NCBI GenBank assembly: GCA_024529925.1
Contig: JAFEUB010001490.1
Location: 743,501 to 807,500, forward strand
Length of the DNA stretch: 64,000 nt
Direction: 5' to 3'
Source of the DNA: Ophthalmolycus amberensis
Taxonomy: Eukaryota > Chordata > Actinopteri > Perciformes > Zoarcidae
A model generated the notes under the pieces. That model saw only the letters and a list, made by a program, of their open reading frames with translations. It was not told where the DNA came from and made no database searches. Positions 1 to 12,026 of this stretch are shown here, one piece after another. Both the position numbers and the translations under genes were made by a program. Position 1 is the stretch's first letter, and each line of letters begins with the position of its first letter.

Positions 1-183
1 GCAAGATGGCGGCTCCCGTGTCCCGGGATATTTTGGCTTCAATCCTGTACAGTGGGAGGAAGTGGAGAGGCATCATGCAGCCTATGGGCCCCCCTAACAA
101 GTTAATCCAGCCATGCACTGCCCTCATGATGAAGTCCCCCGAACGAAACATACAGACAACAATGCACTTTGAGGCAGTCTTAC

Positions 184-3100
184 CGACACCACCAAATGGG
201 AGTGAGCTGAGTGTGTAGTGCATCATGACGTCATTGACCGTCACTCCTCCACTTGAGGTCTCCTCAATCATCCTTTTTGTTGCCTTTCAGAGACGGCAGC
301 AGAAGAAAGGAGAAACACAAAGAACATTAAACATTCAAACCTGCTTTAAATCTCCTCACGCCTGCGGTTTGGTTTCCTCTCACCTTCTTATCAGAGCAGA
401 AGATGTAGAGTGCCAGAGGTTTCTCTCTCTCGTTGATGAAGCGGATGGCATCGTCCATGTCGCTCACAGCCACTATAGGCAGCAAGGGGCCGAAAATCTC
501 CTCCTGCATCATCCTGGAGTGAGGGGGCACGTCCTTTAGCACGGTTGGGGCTGCATGTACATGAACAATGATCATAAAACATTAAATATTGATTTCAGCA
601 CGACTTATCCATTACCTCGCTGCATCTTCCTACCAATGTAGCGCTGTGAGGCATCACTCTGTCCACCCACCACAGGGGTGTAACCCTCCATCAGACCCAT
701 GACTCTGATGAAATGACGCTGGTTGATGATTCGGCCGTAGTCTGGCGAGCATTTGGGATCAGCGCCATAGAATTCCTGCGATGAATCGGAAGGTTTTTTG
801 AAAAACTGTGCAGTTTCATTTTGATTTAGATGTTAGTGTAGACGGCTCTAAAGGATGGTACCAGTAGAGTTTGTCGGATGGCATCCACCACTCGGCCCTG
901 GATGCAGGGTTCACACAGGATGAAGTCTGGAGCGATGCACGTCTGACCGCAGTTGACAAACTTTCCCCAAGTTATACGACTGCACACAAACGGGTATGGA
1001 GGAACACATTGTCAATGTTGATCACTTTCATTTACACTTTACCTGATGAACAATGCGTGCGACAGTGTGTTATGGCTTTGAGGAAGTCACATCCAGGCAT
1101 ATGTAGCAGGACAAAAAGAATAGAGCCGTTACTAGCGTACAGCTCGCTAATCCATCCAAAGCTTAAGGACAATTCCAGAGGTGTGTATGTTACGTCCTCT
1201 TAAACCACAAATATGAATACATTTGCATTGTTTTCAACCCTTTTCCAAACCACCATCACAGTGCTTTTGAGAAATGTGCTTCGTGATCTATTCCATGACA
1301 CTCTGACATTATTTGATCAGCAAAAATCATCGCAGTGATAATAAAATGTAAAGATGTAAACACACATTTGAGTTGAATGGATTTAGCTTGTGTTTTTTGG
1401 GAGCAAAACATAAGGCTTGTGGTAAATAGGTTTCCTCTAATATTAGATGTAGGAGCTAATACAAACAAAAATAATAGTAACAAATTATCACTGTCGGTGA
1501 TAAGCAGGTTTCAAGTCTCTCAAGTACTTTTATTATAGCTTACTGAAATGAATAGAAATGGATACCTGCCAGTAAGCTAGGAAGTCAATAATTCATTTTT
1601 TTTTTTTAAACATTTCTTGATATTTGTTGAGATTCTCTTTACATCCCGACAGCAATCTATAAATCAAATGCTCCGTGAAAGAAAAGGAAAGAATCTGTAA
1701 TTAAATGATTGAACGAGCTACGTCCCTGTCTACATGCTGCTAGCTTGACAGATGTGAGTACTAACAATAGCCAGGTTCATTGTTTACGTTCATAGTGATA
1801 TGTGATATGTTATGATAACTTTGGGGGAGTGGCCTATCAGTGTTGCTGACTTGGCACTCTTGCAAGATTCAGCGACTTGTGGAGCTATAGTGCTGCTAGC
1901 TACTTTGGAAAGAGCGTACTCTTCACTCAAGATTCCCACGATTCGTTTTCAGAACAATTGATACCAAAATCAATGTGTCCAATAGATCATTCACCTCAGT
2001 ATTTTATACACACATAGACTCACTTTACCATTATCACTTCAGCAGGACTGCACACATAGCAGCTGTAGCAGTTAAAGCAGCCGCCTCTTTGGTCCAAATG
2101 CTTAACTTCTACAGGTCATCAAGTACACATTGCTGTAATCTTATCATAACACATGAGGCCGAAGATACCCCTCAGAGCTAGCGTGTCATGTGGCTCTGTG
2201 TGTGTGAGCACGAGTGAAACGGGCTGCTCTGGTGAGTGGCATGTTACCGGCAGGCGATTCTGATGTCACAGTCCTTGTCGATGTAGCAGGGGCTCTTCCC
2301 TCCCAGCTCCAGGGTCACTGGGGTGAGGTGGCGAGCTGCAGCCTCCATCACCAGTTTACCCACGGTGCTGCTTCCTGTGTAGAAGACGTGGTCAAACCTT
2401 TGCTTCAGCAGCTCCTGGGTCTCTGACACTCCACCTGTTACCACCGGGTACAGATCCTGGAAATAAACAGCAACGTTTTATTCATCGTATTTTTCCTCTT
2501 TAAATATGCAATTATGTCACCTAAAAGGGGTAACTAAAAGATAAAGCCTTATTGTGAAACGTTCCTGACACATTCAAGATGATGTTAGCTCTCGGGTAGA
2601 ATGGGTCCCTGCTCATACAGTGGCCACTTGGCCAAAGTCAAACATATCTGGGATGCAGTGGCGGCTGGTGGAAAATGTTCTAGGTAGGGCCATCTTATCA
2701 ATTTCAGCAAACATCCCAGTATGATTTAATGCAAAAAAAATGTAAGTATCAAACACTCATTATTACTTGGCAGTTAAATATTTAACATGTATTCCAACAC
2801 GAAAACAATCAGTAAATAACACTTATATAATATAATATAACATGTTTATTTATTGAGATGCCCCTATGGACCTTGTTATAGGAGGTAAAGATCAGGAGAA
2901 GTAAACATGAAGTGTAATTATGAATACTGATGTCAAATTAAGCTATGATGAGTTTTCACTGTTAATTTAACATCTCTATTACATGTTGATGCCTCCATGA
3001 CCAAGTTAAGCAGATGAGACTGAGGCTATGTAGAAGAAAAGATGTTCACTTTGCCGAATATGTAGCTTGACAGAGTTCTCCATGTGTGTCCTGGTGTTCT

Positions 3101-5423
3101 CATGTTTCCTTACCTCCTCACTCCCGTAACTGTCCGTGCTGGATCCGTCCCCGTTGTTTTAAAAAGCTAAATAAATGATTAGCATGACGTCATCCAGCTA
3201 GCCAAACCTGTCTGGTGTACAGCTAGTGAAGCTTCGCATGTAGTCTGCTATCTGATTGTGAGGTCAGGCTGATCTGATATCAGCTCTTTGGCTGCAGAAT
3301 CTCCGCCAAAGTTCTCCTCTCAAACGGGTCTTGGAGGAGGAGTGCTCGCGCTGGCGCTCGCGCGTAGAGACTTCTCCTGACGAGAACGCGCAGCGAGGGG
3401 GGCCTGATCGTTCTAGCCCCAAGCTGAATCTATTTGAGGGCGCTGATTGGCTAAATTGTATGTCACTCATTTATATCTTGAATCAGCAATTGGCTAAACT
3501 GCTTCATAGACCCGTCTCTTTTGGGCCAAAACGATCAAGCCCCCCTAGCTGCGCGTTCTCAGAGGTGTCGCGCACACAGGCAGAGAGCACGAGCAGAGAG
3601 CACACAGGCTGAGAGCACGAGCAGAGAGCACACAGGCGGAGAGGACGAGCAGGAAAAGCATATATTTTGCGCAGATATCATATTTTACACACATTACTGG
3701 GTACATTCCACAGTTCAAAAACACAAATATTGACAATTTGTATAATTTATGATTATTATTATTTTTTTTATTATTATTATTTTTTTTTTGTGTGGCTCAT
3801 GGTGGGGCCATGCCCCATGGCCCTCTATTGACCAGCCGCCACTGCTGGGATGCGATGTACTGTGTTGGTACAAGGCTTTGACGTTACAGCAGCGCTGAAC
3901 ATTATTCCATCAACAATAGCAGCCGGTGTTCAGACCTTGTCCAGATAGCGAGGCAGCAGAGCCCGGAGGAGGAGGGACGAGTGTTCGCTGAGCTCTGACG
4001 GCTTCACTACGGCTGCGTTGCCTGTAGAGAGAGAACACAGGTCTCTGTGAGCGGAATGACATCACTGAGTGACACAAGTAGAGTGAGACTGAGAAGTTCA
4101 CTGGAGAGACTTTTCTCTCTCAAACTTCTACTGCAAAACACAAGTTTGACCAACATGCATATTTGAAGACAGCAATTTATATTTTCATTATTCGTTATTA
4201 TTATCTTATCCGTTGTCTTTATTGTCCCTTAAAGGAGCAGTGTGTAGGATTTAGTGACATCTAGCGGTGAGATTGCAGATTGCAACCAACTAAACACCCC
4301 TCCACTCACCCCTCCTTTCCCTGTGTGTCGGAGAATTACGGTGGCCTTCAGGTGCCTTAAAAACGCAAAAGTCTCTCACTGGGTTTGCTTCGTCCGTTCT
4401 GGGCTACTGTAGCAACATCGCGGTGCAACATGACGTCATATGTAGATATGAAGGGCACATTCTAAGCTAACAAAAACCAAACCATTCTTAGATTGATGCG
4501 ATTATACATTATTGAAAACATAGTTTTGAATATTATATTCCATTTATGACATTAAATAACCCTAAATCCTACACACTGCACCTTTAAATAAGGGTATATG
4601 TAATACATTATTTCCCCAAAAAGAATGAAAATGGCTAAAATGCCAGAACGTTTTTATCTATGCACATACGTTAATATAAATCAAGAATAACTTAAATTGC
4701 TCCACATAATGCTAAACGTGTATAATATTTTCCCAATAACCTCCAAAGCACGAATAGAAGTGGAATCAGCATTTTCTTAATCTATGGAAAACACAACAAA
4801 AGGCTGAACTTGAATTGTAATATTGGCCAAATGTATATGACACATTTACTTATTATGATGCAGAAGAAAGCGATCAAGCACATGACTTTTGATTCCTCTT
4901 TTCTTTTTTAAATGACTCCCGCAAAGGAATCACCTTTCAGAACTTTCACTTACCAGCAGCGATAGCTCCAACCAGCGGCTGGAGGGTGACGGCCCACGGG
5001 TAGTTCCAGGCCCCGATGATGAGCACCACTCCCAGAGGCTCCGGCTGCACATAGACCTCATCCGATATGGTGAGGAGGTTCCTTTCGACCGGTCGTGGAG
5101 CTGCCCACTCCGCCAGTTTCTCTAAAGCCAGCTTGATCTCATTCTCAATGCCAATCAGCTCCAAGAGCGGTGTGTCGTACTGGCTCTGTAGGAAATCCAG
5201 CATGCTCATCACATTATTATTGTCACATTAAATGTTACATGCAGCGGTGTGCTGTGTCTCCACTCACCCTGTTGATGTCCTGTTTGAGAGCAGAGGAGAT
5301 CTCAGCCTCTTTCTCAGTGATCATCCTCTTCAGGGCGTGAAGCTGTTGCAGTCTGAACTCCAGAGGCCGAGTCCTGCCACTCAGGAAGGCCTCCTTGGCC
5401 CGCTGCACCGCTTGCCTCTCCAT
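184..5423 (-). CDS. aldh3a2: aldh3a2-like fatty aldehyde dehydrogenase, tandem copy 1 (3' end outside window)
   Basis: Family 3 aldehyde dehydrogenases oxidise medium- and long-chain fatty aldehydes to acids with NAD(P)+, and ALDH3A2 acts at the ER membrane. Eight coding exons join in one frame with GT-AG borders: 5268-5423, 4954-5185, 3936-4021, 2248-2456, 862-979, 634-775, 384-550 and 184-283. The start is the ATG at 5423 (MERQAVQRAK), where the family begins. Visible motifs are GAWNYPW, the catalytic glutamate in TLELGGKSP (about residue 208), the catalytic cysteine in NCGQTCIAPD (about 242) and EEIFGPLLPI. Exon 8 reads ETSSGGVTVND, closer to mammalian ALDH3A2/3A1 than copy 2 is. The last exon, with any membrane anchor, should lie left of position 1. 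No frameshift or stop is seen. The family is certain; ALDH3A2 versus 3A1 orthology is not. Confidence 0.9.
2248..2456 (-). other. aldh3a2: copy 1 exon 4, nearly identical to copy 2 exon 4
   Basis: This 209-nt exon carries the catalytic glutamate. By eye it differs from 17249-17457 at only four bases, although most other exons of the two genes differ clearly and the flanking introns do not align. The only evident amino-acid change is Thr for Ala in the GSS(T/A)VGK segment. The pattern suggests recent gene conversion or very strong constraint. Confidence 0.85.
2656..3844. mobile_element. non-autonomous hAT element, complete
   Basis: The ends are inverted repeats (CAGTGGCGGCTGGT at left, ACCAGCCGCCACTG at right). 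Each is flanked by the same 8-bp duplication CTGGGATG (2648-2655 and 3845-3852), the hAT signature. The 1189-bp body has no transposase frame. It is AT-rich on the left, with a GC-rich block (3300-3660) that includes short GAGAGCACGAGCA-type repeats, and a T-rich run near the right end. It sits in an intron of aldh3a2 copy 1. The perfect target duplication points to a fairly recent insertion. Confidence 0.9.
4229..4587. mobile_element. TTAA-flanked MITE (piggyBac-like), complete
   Basis: The 359-bp element is bounded by TTAA. Its inverted ends read AAAGGAGCAGTGTGTAGGAT at left and the complement of that end, with small changes, at right. It has no coding potential. Partial relatives in this window lie at 10671-10792, 18009-18150, 28866-28904 and 43378-43440, so this is an abundant family in the genome. 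The TTAA target suggests piggyBac-type mobilisation; the superfamily is inferred. Confidence 0.8.
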
Positions 5424-6711
5424 AGATAGCTTGAGGACTACAAAGCCTCTGAAACTGCAGACAGACGTAGGACAGCAGGCTTGTCTGTTTGGAATATATC
5501 CTCTTAATGAGCTGTCAAAATGTCCTCATATAACTTCTAATTTCTGCACAATCCAGCAGGGCTGGCCAAAGCCTGAGCAAACACTTCCCTGCTGCAGGAA
5601 TGAGTTCTAAAATGTGTTATCATTTTTCCACATCTTGAAGTCAATGGGTGTTTTTACATTTTTTGTCTGTGGTTTTGTTCTTCAACATGGAATACCTCAG
5701 TCAATTCTGATGATTGATTATCTTGCTGAACAACATTTATAAGTAACATGAATGTTTGTTGTGCCACAGAGATTATTTTCTGCAATAATCCACACGGAAA
5801 GATTTAGTTGAGCAACAATAGGTCCTCCCTGTAGCACTGTGCAGGGTCACCTACACAAGACCATTAATGAGCACTTAACAGTCTTATTGAATGAAGGTAA
5901 CACAGATTGCTTAGTACGTACAGTTACACACGAGCCAGCCTTGAACACCTCTAAGCCAGGTAAACTCTAAACTCTCTCGAAATAGTTTTGCCTCAAAACA
6001 AGTGGTCAACAGTTGTAATGTGCAAAACAAGTGAAAGACTATGGCAGACAACTCCAATGTCTGCTCAGTTTTTAAGCAAAGTAGGCAACAGATATAAGGT
6101 ATAGGGTATTAAAATATATATAACATTGTTTCCTCTTTAACCAGATTTGGGTTTTTGGTTTCTTCTAAAATAATGTACAAAGATCTCTGCTGACATTTCT
6201 TTGAGATTTGATGCCTTTATAAAAAGTATTTCGTTTTCTTTATTAAAATGCTCAAATCCTCACCCATGACACGTTGGCTTTTAAAATGTATTTTTCATTA
6301 GTAAAGCTATTTTAAATAGGCTCGGCTATAATGGTTTTATTTCCATTGGGTGGCTTGTTGTCAGTCTGATAGAACCAACAGTTATTTGTAGAAGACTCGA
6401 CTCTAATCTTATAGCCCAACTTCCATCAGTCTACAATGTGAGTCTCTCACTTCATTGCTGAAGTAATAACATAGCATCAGCAGAAGCAAAGTTGTTTTTT
6501 TGCTTAATGATGATGGCATTAAAATCTGCATCTATTTGTACCCAGACCTCTCCAAAGCTCCTGTGGTCCGTGTTGATGGGCATGTGTTTACATGAAGCAT
6601 GTGTTTGACATCATCCTGTATATGTAACCTGTTATTATTTAACTGCGATCTAAACGCGATCATATCGAATATGCACATCGATCGAGAGCTCGTAAGAAAA
6701 AGTCGACTCAC
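5424..6711 (-). other. presumed 5' intron of aldh3a2 copy 1
   Basis: AT-rich sequence without a credible gene. The start-codon exon is preceded by pyrimidine-rich acceptor-like sequence ending in TTTCAG or TTTGTAG on the minus strand. The matching donor is proposed at the 5' end of this stretch (see 6712-6905). Confidence 0.5.
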
Positions 6712-6905
6712 CAGCAGCCTCGGGTCAAACACGCGCTGGACTCTCAGTAAAACATTGGTTCAGTGATCCGTCACTGGGCCGATGTGAAAGCGCTTCAGAA
6801 GCCCGACACGCTGCGCACTGACTGACTGGCGGTCATTGTCCACTGGTTACCGGTCAGCTGCTCTGGGATCAGTTTACCGGGGAGCTTGCTCACTGTAGCC
6901 ACCAG
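6712..6905 (-). promoter_or_regulatory. putative non-coding first exon and promoter of aldh3a2 copy 1
   Basis: On the minus strand a good splice donor (GCTG followed by GTGAGTCGA) ends a locally GC- and CpG-richer block that has no reading frame and lies 1.3 kb upstream of the start-codon exon. This is how a vertebrate 5' UTR exon and promoter would look. No TATA box is evident and the transcription start cannot be placed. The run of C at about 6950-6967 just upstream is low complexity. Confidence 0.45.
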
Positions 6906-7245
6906 CTTCATTCAGAGCAGCTGAAGCAGTGAGACCTTTGATAACATCAGACCCCCCCCCCCCCCCTCCTTTACAGCCTTTAGTTAAGCTCATTTTTTAC
7001 CCAGAGCGTCCTCATGGAGGTCAATGTCTCTTTATACCAGCATATAAACAACAGCAGCATGTCATAAATTACAATAACCTTGGGATTGTGTTAATAATAT
7101 GCCACTGTTCAGATATATCGAATCATAAATTAGTTAACCAATAAAACAACAGGACAGTGATTTATAATATACTTTTTGTGTTTATGTATATTTGCAGAAA
7201 CAAAAAACAGAACTGGCATCATTAAAAGCAGACATGTTACACCGT

Positions 7246-7584
7246 TTTATTACCAGCGATGGAATTTTTCATAATTTCACAAACTAAATGAAAACTCTCC
7301 AATCACCAAATTCGATACCAATATTGCAGATTATAGTGCTATAAACATGCTGTGAAACAATATTAAACTCTGGTAGCAGCTTCAGATGTAACACATTTGA
7401 AATGCTATAAAACCATATATTTAATAAGAGACAGAAATCAGTCTACAGTAATGCATAAAGGGAAATGTAGTGGACCAGTAAATCACAGGAGTGCTGTATT
7501 TATACTACAGGTCAGGAGTCGGATGGCAGTCCCACGATCACCTGCACCACCAGCTTCTGCTCCTCAGCCTCATTGTAGGAATCT
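7246..7584 (-). other. aldh3a2: probable terminal exon and 3' UTR of aldh3a2 copy 2
   Basis: On the minus strand the acceptor TTGCAG at 7585-7590 is followed, in phase with exon 9 (ending at 12027), by four codons and a stop at 7570-7572 (Arg-Phe-Leu-Gln-stop). That gives a 489-residue protein; human ALDH3A2 has 485 and also ends with a very short last exon. An AATAAA-type signal (complement at 7246-7251) lies about 320 bp on. In a second frame the same exon reads 23 residues from 7583 to a stop at 7512-7514, which would be used only if another exon shifted the phase. The 4.4-kb intron is long, so the link is inferred. Confidence 0.5.
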
Positions 7585-8169
7585 CTGCAAGAAACAAGAG
7601 ATCCATACAAGTGTAAAGAGACTGTTTGAGACACAGGGATAACAGATAGTTTCACTACTCACAGAAGTAGAAGAACAAGTGTAGATGTCAACAAAGGTGG
7701 TGGGGTGGACCAAAACAAAAGGGGCCATTTAGCAGAGGACAGTGGAGCATGCTGGGTAATTAAAGGGAGGGTAGATGGGGGGGGGGGCATTATGAGGTTA
7801 GATTTCTTGGACAACACCACACATTGTCTGCCGTAGACAAAGCCATTGTTGTAAGACGGTACAGGCCTGTAGGATTGTGGGTATGGGGGGGAGGTACGAA
7901 TATATGGTTATCTTGAGAAACTGTATTTTGTCGTTATTTAAAAGGTCATCACACAAATACCCTACTGTTAAAAAATACACATCTCTCGTCAAAATAATAG
8001 TTTTTCCAATTGTTACATAAAGTATAACTGTGGCATAAAACACAAAGATTTCCTGCTGTTAAGGTGAATATCATACCATCAGCCTTTCTCCAGTCATGCT
8101 GGCACTGATTAATACTGAATACGGTCTCACGTTTGAGTCCTGGGTGAAACGATGGGACAATAAAGTACA

Positions 8170-8330
8170 CATTCACACCCATTGCATCATATTGCAATCA
8201 TATTCATATTCGTACACCGATGGGACAGCCTTCGGGGTTAAGTGTCTTGCCCAAGGACACATCGATATGAACCGCCCATCTTCCGATTGGAAGATCTCTG
8301 ATCCACGGCCGCCAGTCATCCAATGGTTGT
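8170..8330 (-). repeat. tRNA-derived SINE relic, reverse orientation
   Basis: Read on the minus strand it gives the order seen in the other copies (15030-15295, 20361-20640, 38740-38985): a tRNA-like head with CCAATCGGAAGAT-type sequence, then TGTCCTTGGGCAAGACACTTAACCCC-type body sequence. The copy is truncated and diverged. Confidence 0.6.
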
Positions 8331-10670
8331 CGGGCAACACAATGATCAAGTGGCGTCGAAAGAGAACACCACCTAAATTAAGAATATTCCAATTAATCAA
8401 ACTCAAAAAGGGCCCAACCCAGCAGAAATTTCAATAACAAGGTTTCATGTTTTTTATTGGTCCCAATACCCTCTTTCATTATATATTAAAATATATACTG
8501 TAGCAAACCAGGGTGAAAAGCCGAGCAGACACAGAACAGGAGGCGGATCCCCCAAGCAGGTTGGGGGAGGTGATGGAGGGAGTCTACTATCCAGTGCAGG
8601 TGCTGCAGCCACTAGGCACGTGGCTAACCCTAACCCTCATATTCAGAGGTACAGATGTACCAAAGAAGTGCTTCACCAGGCCACTTCATGCAACATGCTG
8701 CAGAGAATGCTGACCATAATGTGTGGATGTGGGACGCTTTAACATTTGAAATATGTACAGAAGTCTGGGGACCTCAAGGTTTCAATCTGTGAGCTGATAT
8801 GCATCTTGGATCTCGTGGTAAAACATGTTACTTACACTAACTTGTGCAGAAAATTCAATGATGACAAATGTTGATTGACTTTGTTTGTATTTTTAGAAAG
8901 TTATTGCCCTTAAAGTGCAAATATATATTTAACACAGATCATATCTAATAGTTTTATATTGAAGAATGCCCCAGAAAACCAATGTAAACATAAAGTATTA
9001 CCAATTATTTACCTTCATCCATTAAGTATATAATGGTATTCTTTAAATATGTTACTTGATGTTGCCAGGGATCACATACAACCTTGAATGATTACCTTTG
9101 CAATTGTCCCCGGGATAAACATCTGTCTTTGTGGCCAAAACACACGTTAAGTGTTCTGTCTCTGAAAATATACATAAAGCAATCATTTCTGCTTCCAACA
9201 TGTCAAACATGACCCAATTACACAATGTAATTAAATGAAACAAAGTTTTCACCTAAATAACTAATTAAAAGAAATAATGTTTCTGAATAACTTCACCAAA
9301 CAGAAGTAGCCTAGTTGATAGCCAAGCACAGATGAATCACAGTTACTATTGTTAGAATAACATGGTGGATCTTTTTGATTTTGGAAGAGACATTTCTGAT
9401 CAGAACCATTCAGTGATGCTTTATATAAAAGGTCCCTGTAAGGAGCATTATTTAACAGGTAATAAGGTCCTTATAAGATGTGTAATAACATTGTGTATAA
9501 AGATGATATAATTGTTAATAGCATCATAAACACATATAATGTTAAATTATAAGACGATTATAAGCACTTATAAGAAGCTTGTTGACTGTTTATAGACATT
9601 AATAAAAGCCTTGTAATAGCATCACAAACATTTGAGTTGACCTTTTATGTCATTGTTAAACCTTTACTCAGCCTTTTTGTTGCTTCATTGAGATTACTAC
9701 ATACTTAATCATCCATTTATTAGCAGTTAACTCTGCACTTAAGAGTCAACTATATTTATGGCTACCGGATCTAGGGCAAAAACAATGCCTTGTTACGGTT
9801 AATAAAGCCTTTATTATGCAATTAACAGTTAACTACGCTTTCTGCAGCAAGAACAATGCCTTTTCAAGGTTAGTAATAATAATATATATTATAAACTTGA
9901 TTATAGACTTATTACCAACCATTCAAGTCCTTGATGCTTGCAGTGGAAATAAACAAGTGCAAGAAACTCCCCTCATTACATGCTGGTGTGTATCTGCCGG
10001 TATCAGCCATCATTCTGAATTCCCACAATAAATAAACGATAGAGTTACTGGGTTTGGGGTTCTTCCCCAAGTTAATGTTATGGTCTTTGACTTAAACTAT
10101 GCCATTTCACATCATTTGACCGTTAGAATTACTATAGTGTTCAAACAAAAGTCAAGGTACCCCAAAGAGTAAAACTAGATCTGAGAGTACCGGTGAGGAG
10201 CAGGTTCCGTCTTTAGGCTTTCAAATATAATTTATTTATGGTTTTACACAAGTGTACTAGTCAACAAACAGGCTTTCTGTGACACAAATTAGCAGAGCGG
10301 ACGTTCAGTCAGGAAGACTCTTCATGCCCTCATTCGTTCACACTCTCACTCTCTTCAATCAGCTGGCCATGAGCGTCACTCTTTCAAGTCAGAATTTGAA
10401 ACAACCTCGCTGGGCCAATCATATTGTTTCTGACAAACTTTAAAACCGTTGCTTTCTCTGCTTCTGTCAGTTGTCATTTCAGTGTAAAATCCATGCAGTT
10501 GTAAGTGAACAGGGAGCACAGAAGGAGGCTGAGCAGACAGCCCTGTGGTGCACCAGTGATGAGGAGGTGTGGCTGCTGGGGCCTGCCGGTCAGGAAGACT
10601 TCACTTCCAAATCAGCTGCCGCTCTAGCGCCGTGTGTTGTAATCAGAGCTTCTCCTTGCTCAGTTGGGCA

Positions 10671-10792
10671 TGTCGAGATGTAGATATGAACAGCTCAATC
10701 TAAGCTAACGAAAACTAATTCTTAGTTTCACAAATGAAAAGATAGTTATGAATATCATATTACCCCTAAATCCGACACACTGGCCCTTTAAA
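10671..10792. mobile_element. TTAA MITE fragment (right end)
   Basis: Matches the right third of the 4229-4587 element, from the TGTAGATATGAA motif through AATCCGACACACTGGCCCTTT to TTAA. The left two thirds are missing. Confidence 0.7.
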
Positions 10793-12026
10793 TAAGTCGG
10801 TGACTGTGGAAACACTGCACCAGGTCCAGCACACAAGAACAATGCACATTATCCCTCTAGCATGACAACAGTTTGAAGGATATGGTTTAAGGATTCTGTA
10901 TTTTTCTTGGTGTCAACAAATGAAAACACCAAAACCATCAATGGATTGGTGTTACTAACAAGTACTGTGTCTATCCAAAGCCTGATATATCGTATTCCTC
11001 TGAGCCATAGAGCTCCACTGTTGACTAAAGTCGATTAAAAACAGTCCCCATCAAACGCACTTCTCTTTGCTTAAAGCTACAGCGCCTGGCTCTCATCGTC
11101 ACCGAGCCTTTTAAAAAATGAAACGATACATTACTATAAGATTTACATCTTCAATAGGAACCAATGGACAGGAGGAGAAAGCTTTAAAAAGACTGACAAA
11201 CGCATTTCTAGTTTGGTCTTGTTTAATACAGTAATGGCGTTGCCCTCGAAGACAACAGGAGTCTTACTAGCAGCAACATTGGCAACCATTGGTCATTTTG
11301 ATGAGAAGTTGTCACCAACGCTTAGTTGGGTTGATCACTTTTTATTCAGAAAAATGACTAGACTCCAGGAAAGGATTTTAAAGTTAAGTAATCTGACACC
11401 AATCATATTAATGATGATACTTAACTGCATTTTTTTTATTGTTTTCATACTCTTACAAAATCTTACAAATATGGTGTTATTGCATTTTATGCATTTGTCC
11501 CAACAATAACTCATGGTGAAGCTTTATCTTACAGATCAGTGTAAAGGAACACGGAGTTGTATCTGTACATTCATAGGAAGGTTCCTGAAAAGGACGATGT
11601 CATTCTGTACTAATCATAAGAGAAATGGAGACCGTGTTCAACTTATTATTCAATTCATTTACTCCTCTCATATGCTACGTGATCTAGAGACTCTTTTAGT
11701 CATTTCACAGCAAGCAAGTGAAACGAGTCTACAGGCAAGCATTGGATTCTAACACAGAATAAAGTGTTGAATAACGACTCAATAGTTACTTGGGTACAAA
11801 TGCAGCGGTCGTTTCAAGGAAATTCTGATGGAAAACTGAACATAAACTGAACAAAGCGCACTAAACTCACAGATGTCTCAGAACTTCAACCCCCCTGTAA
11901 TTACTACCAAATTGTTCTTTACAGGAAAAGTCCTAGAAACTAAGGTGTTAAGTAACGCATTGCCCAAATCAAAGCAAAACCTGTTGCTGCTCTTCTGACC
12001 GAATTGGGATATTTTAGTTGCTTTAC

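Larger units (their letters stand above)
7630..11876. other. gene-poor stretch, presumed last intron of aldh3a2 copy 2
   Basis: No convincing coding sequence. It holds a G-run near 7778-7787, a SINE relic (8170-8330), a tract near 9410-9800 rich in CTTATAA-type words that resembles a degraded MITE, and the end of a TTAA MITE (10671-10792). Confidence 0.5.

Noticed and set aside
1..180. Open frame at the left edge (70 codons, plus strand)
   Set aside because: It lies opposite the intron of aldh3a2 copy 1 after exon 8 and looks like a repeat fragment. The missing exon 9 was not found here.
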